From NCBI RefSeq assembly GCF_023650515.1, contig NZ_CP096016.1:3660001-3724000 (forward strand): 64,000 nucleotides of DNA. Reading direction: 5' to 3'. The first letter of the stretch is position 1; the number at the start of each line of letters is the position of its first letter. This DNA is from Alkalimarinus coralli. GTDB lineage: Bacteria > Pseudomonadota > Gammaproteobacteria > Pseudomonadales > Oleiphilaceae. Both the position numbers and the translations under genes were made by a program. This document shows, in pieces, positions 61,073 through 64,000 of the stretch. The notes under the pieces were generated by a model. It was given only the letters and a program-made list of their open reading frames with translations, was not told the origin of the DNA and searched no databases.

Positions 61073-62896
61073 TTAAACAGGGTAAAGCAGCGGCACCATG
61101 ATTAACACCACAGCCAGCGCAATCCCGATCAGAGGTATACCCACCTTAACAAAATCGACAAACCGGTACTCTCCCGGCGCCATCACCAGCATATTCACAG
61201 GCGAAGCAACCGGTGTTGCAAAGGCCGTTGACGCTGCAATGGCAACAGTCATCAACAGCCCCATTTCTGATAACCCCAAATTGTTCGCCATCACAATAGC
61301 CACGGGGGCCATTAAAACAGTGGTTGCGGTATTGGATATAAACTGACTAAACACACTGGTAATCACAAACAAGCCAACTAATACAATTAACAGTGACTGG
61401 CCTTGCAATAAACCCGTTAAATAATCTGTGATCAGAAACATTCCGCCCGTTTTTTCCAGTGCCAGCGACATGGGCAACATACCCGCAATGACCACCACAC
61501 TCGGCCAGTTAATCGCGCTATAGGCCTGGGGCATGGTTAAACAACCACTCAGCACCATAGCAATTGCAGCAACCAACACCACCACGACCGCAGGCATCTG
61601 AGTAAATGTCAGTACCATCACCATACAGGTCATAATCAACAGCGCTGTTGACGAACGGTTGCGGTTGGGCGCAACACTTTCGAACTCCTCAGGCAGGTGC
61701 AGAACCAACAGGTCGCCACGGCTACTTTTGAGTTTAGCTATCGAGTCCCAGCCTCCTGCGGCTAGAATAATATCGCCAACTTCTAATCGTTCTTCAAAAA
61801 TATCATCACTCAATATCTCGCCTTTGCGTTTTATCGCCGCGACACTCAACCCACTTCTACTGCGAACGCCCGCCTCTTTAATGGTTAGCCCTATTAAGCG
61901 AGAATCGGGTGCCAGCATCACTTCGGCCAGCCCCACCTCACGACTCAGAAACCCACTATCATCAGAACGCCACGCCAGCAGCTCTACGCCGCCCGGATCT
62001 GCCAGCAAGTTAACATCGACGGAACGCGCCATGACAAACAGCTCATCACCGGCAACGATGCGTGTATTGGCCAGCACCTCTTTAATCTCTCTTGCGGTAC
62101 TGCCTTCACTGCGGTAAGCCAGCACGGTAACCCGGTACTGGCTCCTTAAGCGGGCTTCGGCAATGCTCATACCATTTAATGGGGAGTTTTCAGGTACCCG
62201 GATGCGATGAATCAACCCATGCAGATTGTATTCTCCGATAAGGTGCTGCAGTGTTAGTCGGCCTTCAACAGTCGATGAGGTACTACCCTGCTTAAGCTTT
62301 CCCATATTGACCAGCAGCAGATATACAATGCCTAATACCAGTGTAACAGCACCAAAAGGGGCGAACTCAAAAAAGCCAAAACCCTGCCCCGATGCGCCCT
62401 TAAGCGCTTGGGAAACAACCAGATTCGGCGGGGTGCCTATCAGGGTTAGCATCCCGCCCATCAACGCGCCAAATGCTAACGGCATCATAATAACCGAAGG
62501 TGCCAGCCCGAGCCGCCGGCACATACTCAATACAACAGGGATTAATATCGCTACCGCACCAGTCGAACTCATAAATGCAGAGAGGAACGCCACCACCAGA
62601 ATCACCAACACCAGTGCCAACACTTTGTTGCCACTGGCCAGCTGCACTATTTTTTCACCGGCCTGCCCTGCCACCCCGGTTTTAAATAACGCATCACCAA
62701 CAACAAAAAGGCAGGCGATAAGAATGACCAGCGGATTACCAAAGCCAGACAGCGCCTCTGCGGGCGAAAGAATGCCCGTTAAAACAAGCGCCAGAATAAC
62801 GCCCAGCGCGGTAATATCTAAACGTATCCACTCACTGGCGAAAAGCACAATGGTGATGGCTAGAATGCCATAGAGCAATCCTATTTCAAGGGTCAA
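61073..62896 (-). CDS. SLC13-type anion permease with two RCK_C domains
   Basis: A 607-residue membrane protein: 10-12 hydrophobic segments in two blocks, with the SNTAT-like motifs SSTGAVAILIPVVLSM and SNTATTVLMAPVAI, and two central cytosolic TrkA-C (RCK_C) domains (about 210-380; NSPLNGMSIAEARLRSQYRVTVLAYR; RLIGLTIKEAGVRSRSGLSV). This layout is known for sodium/sulfate or dicarboxylate symporter relatives. The start is a TTG at 62896 with AAGGA seven bases before it. The substrate cannot be assigned. Confidence 0.85.
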   Translation of the reverse strand: MTLEIGLLYGILAITIVLFASEWIRLDITALGVILALVLTGILSPAEALSGFGNPLVILIACLFVVGDALFKTGVAGQAGEKIVQLASGNKVLALVLVILVVAFLSAFMSSTGAVAILIPVVLSMCRRLGLAPSVIMMPLAFGALMGGMLTLIGTPPNLVVSQALKGASGQGFGFFEFAPFGAVTLVLGIVYLLLVNMGKLKQGSTSSTVEGRLTLQHLIGEYNLHGLIHRIRVPENSPLNGMSIAEARLRSQYRVTVLAYRSEGSTAREIKEVLANTRIVAGDELFVMARSVDVNLLADPGGVELLAWRSDDSGFLSREVGLAEVMLAPDSRLIGLTIKEAGVRSRSGLSVAAIKRKGEILSDDIFEERLEVGDIILAAGGWDSIAKLKSSRGDLLVLHLPEEFESVAPNRNRSSTALLIMTCMVMVLTFTQMPAVVVVLVAAIAMVLSGCLTMPQAYSAINWPSVVVIAGMLPMSLALEKTGGMFLITDYLTGLLQGQSLLIVLVGLFVITSVFSQFISNTATTVLMAPVAIVMANNLGLSEMGLLMTVAIAASTAFATPVASPVNMLVMAPGEYRFVDFVKVGIPLIGIALAVVLIMVPLLYPV

Positions 62897-62995
62897 AGCA
62901 AGTTCCTTCTCTATTTCTGACCATATAAGGTCTTTAAACCAACCTAAATAAAGCCATGTAAACGTAGGGGACTGTCAGCGCACAAACGCACCTAT

Positions 62996-63043
62996 AGAGT
63001 ATAGCGGCTAAAGCGTATAGCGGGTGAAGAGTATAGCGGCTGA
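62996..63043. repeat. three 16-base tandem repeats
   Basis: Units AGAGTATAGCGGCTAA, AGCGTATAGCGGGTGA and AGAGTATAGCGGCTGA start at 62996, 63012 and 63028, between the permease and the regulator genes. Confidence 0.75.
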
Positions 63044-63062
63044 TTCTCACCCTTCATCACTG

Positions 63063-64000
63063 TCAGGTTCCGAACCGCTTGCGGTATTCATTCATCGTCA
63101 TACCTGTTTCGCGCTTGAATAAGCGACGAAACGAGCTTACATCTTCATAACCGGTTTCCCAAATAATCGCGCTGGGCGTTTTGTCATTGCTTTCTAAGGC
63201 GTGCTTCACAAATTCCAGCCGTAAGCGCTGTATATAATTACCAGGAGAATCACCGGTCGCATTTTTAAATCGACGACAGAATTGCCGTTCGCTCACATTC
63301 ATTCGGGCGGCTAAGTCCGCAATGGAGACAGCATGACGAAAATGCACTTCGAGCCAGTCTTGTATATCTTTAATCGCACTGTCACCATGCTTTTTATCCG
63401 GTAAAAAAAGCCTGAATGGGGATTGCATGCCCTTCTCAGGCTCTACCATCATGAGCTTTGAGGTAGCCATAGCCAGCTCTCGGCTAACAAACCGTTCGAT
63501 CAGATAAATAACGATGTGTTGAATCGCATAAGCGCCGCCCAAGCTGATAATATCACCGTGATCAAACAGCATTTCCCGCGCATTAAACCGCTCTTGCGGA
63601 AAGGTCGTCGACAGAACCTGCTCACTAATCCAGTGGCAAGTTAAGGATCGCCCCATCGCAACCCCCGAGCCTGCCAGAAAGATATTCCCCGTGCAGGCTC
63701 CACAGATAACGGCCCCCTGCTGATGCCAATGTTTAATAAGTTCAAACCAGCGTTGATAACGCGTTAACTGCTCTCCCATTCTGTCTGAACTAAAGATGGA
63801 TTCTACCACCCCCGGTACAATAACAAGGTCTGGCCGCTTAACCGCTTCCGGGTTAACCAGTGGCCCAACAGTATAACCACTGGAGGCTCTGCACTGCTCT
63901 TCATACCCCACCAGCGTGACATCAAAAATATCAAAGCGCTCTTTAAGAATTTTTCCACTGCAATAGTTTGAGGCCAGCAGCATATCCACCACAGAGAAAA
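63063..64000 (-). CDS. GlxA-like AraC family regulator (5' end cut by the window)
   Basis: At least 312 residues. The N-terminal part is a DJ-1/PfpI-like (GATase1) domain with LVIVPGVVESI and VICGACTGNIFLAGSG, including the cysteine near the usual nucleophile elbow. The C-terminal part has two AraC helix-turn-helix motifs (VSIADLAARMNVSERQFCRRFKNATG and AIIWETGYEDVSSFRRLFKRETG). The frame stays open to the window end (FSVVDM), so the real start lies outside; a GTG at 63992 is not used. Its target is unknown; the permease gene follows it in the same direction. Confidence 0.88.
   Translation of the reverse strand, partial: FSVVDMLLASNYCSGKILKERFDIFDVTLVGYEEQCRASSGYTVGPLVNPEAVKRPDLVIVPGVVESIFSSDRMGEQLTRYQRWFELIKHWHQQGAVICGACTGNIFLAGSGVAMGRSLTCHWISEQVLSTTFPQERFNAREMLFDHGDIISLGGAYAIQHIVIYLIERFVSRELAMATSKLMMVEPEKGMQSPFRLFLPDKKHGDSAIKDIQDWLEVHFRHAVSIADLAARMNVSERQFCRRFKNATGDSPGNYIQRLRLEFVKHALESNDKTPSAIIWETGYEDVSSFRRLFKRETGMTMNEYRKRFGT

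Noticed and set aside
62226-62873. Rightward gene opposite the SLC13 permease
   Set aside because: Serine/threonine/proline-rich antisense translation of membrane helices; no gene signals.

Overview
The window looks like a chromosomal segment of a marine-type gammaproteobacterium. The support is indirect: a Gac/Rsm-type small RNA, an intact sigma-54 promoter family, two RND efflux operons, a YegD-type Hsp70, a FadL porin, a fatty acid desaturase with its ferredoxin reductase, a type VI VgrG and a cyanobacterial-type acyl-ACP reductase domain. This mix resembles lipid- and hydrocarbon-using relatives of Marinobacter or Oleiphilus, but the genus cannot be fixed from the sequence alone.

Layout. 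0-11.6 kb: short-chain dehydrogenase, von Willebrand lipoprotein, unknown proteins, an RsmZ/CsrB-like small RNA with a GacA-type upstream box, a GGDEF-EAL protein, a PAS-only membrane protein, a quinone-oxidoreductase-like protein and a GyrI-like exported protein. 11.6-15.8 kb: MarC protein, the first of four copies of a secreted-peptide gene, a VOC protein, a frameshifted MerR gene and an IS200/IS605 element carrying tnpA and tnpB. 15.9-25.1 kb: TetR regulator with an RND efflux operon, a PAS chemoreceptor, YegD and a periplasmic binding protein. 25.3-33.5 kb: a type VI VgrG with a long C-terminal toxin region (metalloprotease-like and Het-C domains), followed by five tandem paralogous lipoproteins that are the probable immunity proteins. 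33.7-43.6 kb: glycerol-3-phosphate dehydrogenase, a second RND efflux set with its outer-membrane channel, and divergent alkA-like and ada repair genes. 43.6-49.4 kb: an accessory island with three more peptide genes interleaved with a NYN nuclease-like gene, an XRE regulator and a HEPN-domain protein. 49.8-54.5 kb: desaturase, ferredoxin reductase and a double-length acyl-ACP-reductase-like protein. 54.7-58.4 kb: a four-gene envelope operon (Met-rich lipoprotein, outer-membrane protein, two thioredoxin-fold proteins). 58.8-64 kb: exported protein, FadL, an SLC13-type permease and a GlxA-like AraC regulator cut by the window end.

The most unusual feature is the four-copy peptide family. Each copy has its own canonical -24/-12 sigma-54 promoter, a conserved leader RNA, a double-glycine secretion leader, a nearly invariant 52-residue cationic aromatic core and its own terminator. 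The copies differ mainly at synonymous sites in the core, so the product appears to be under strong selection. No dedicated exporter or immunity gene is visible. The second is the VgrG effector with five mosaic lipoproteins, the first of which is translationally coupled to the toxin. Also notable are short intergenic tandem arrays with 10-17-base periods at several places.
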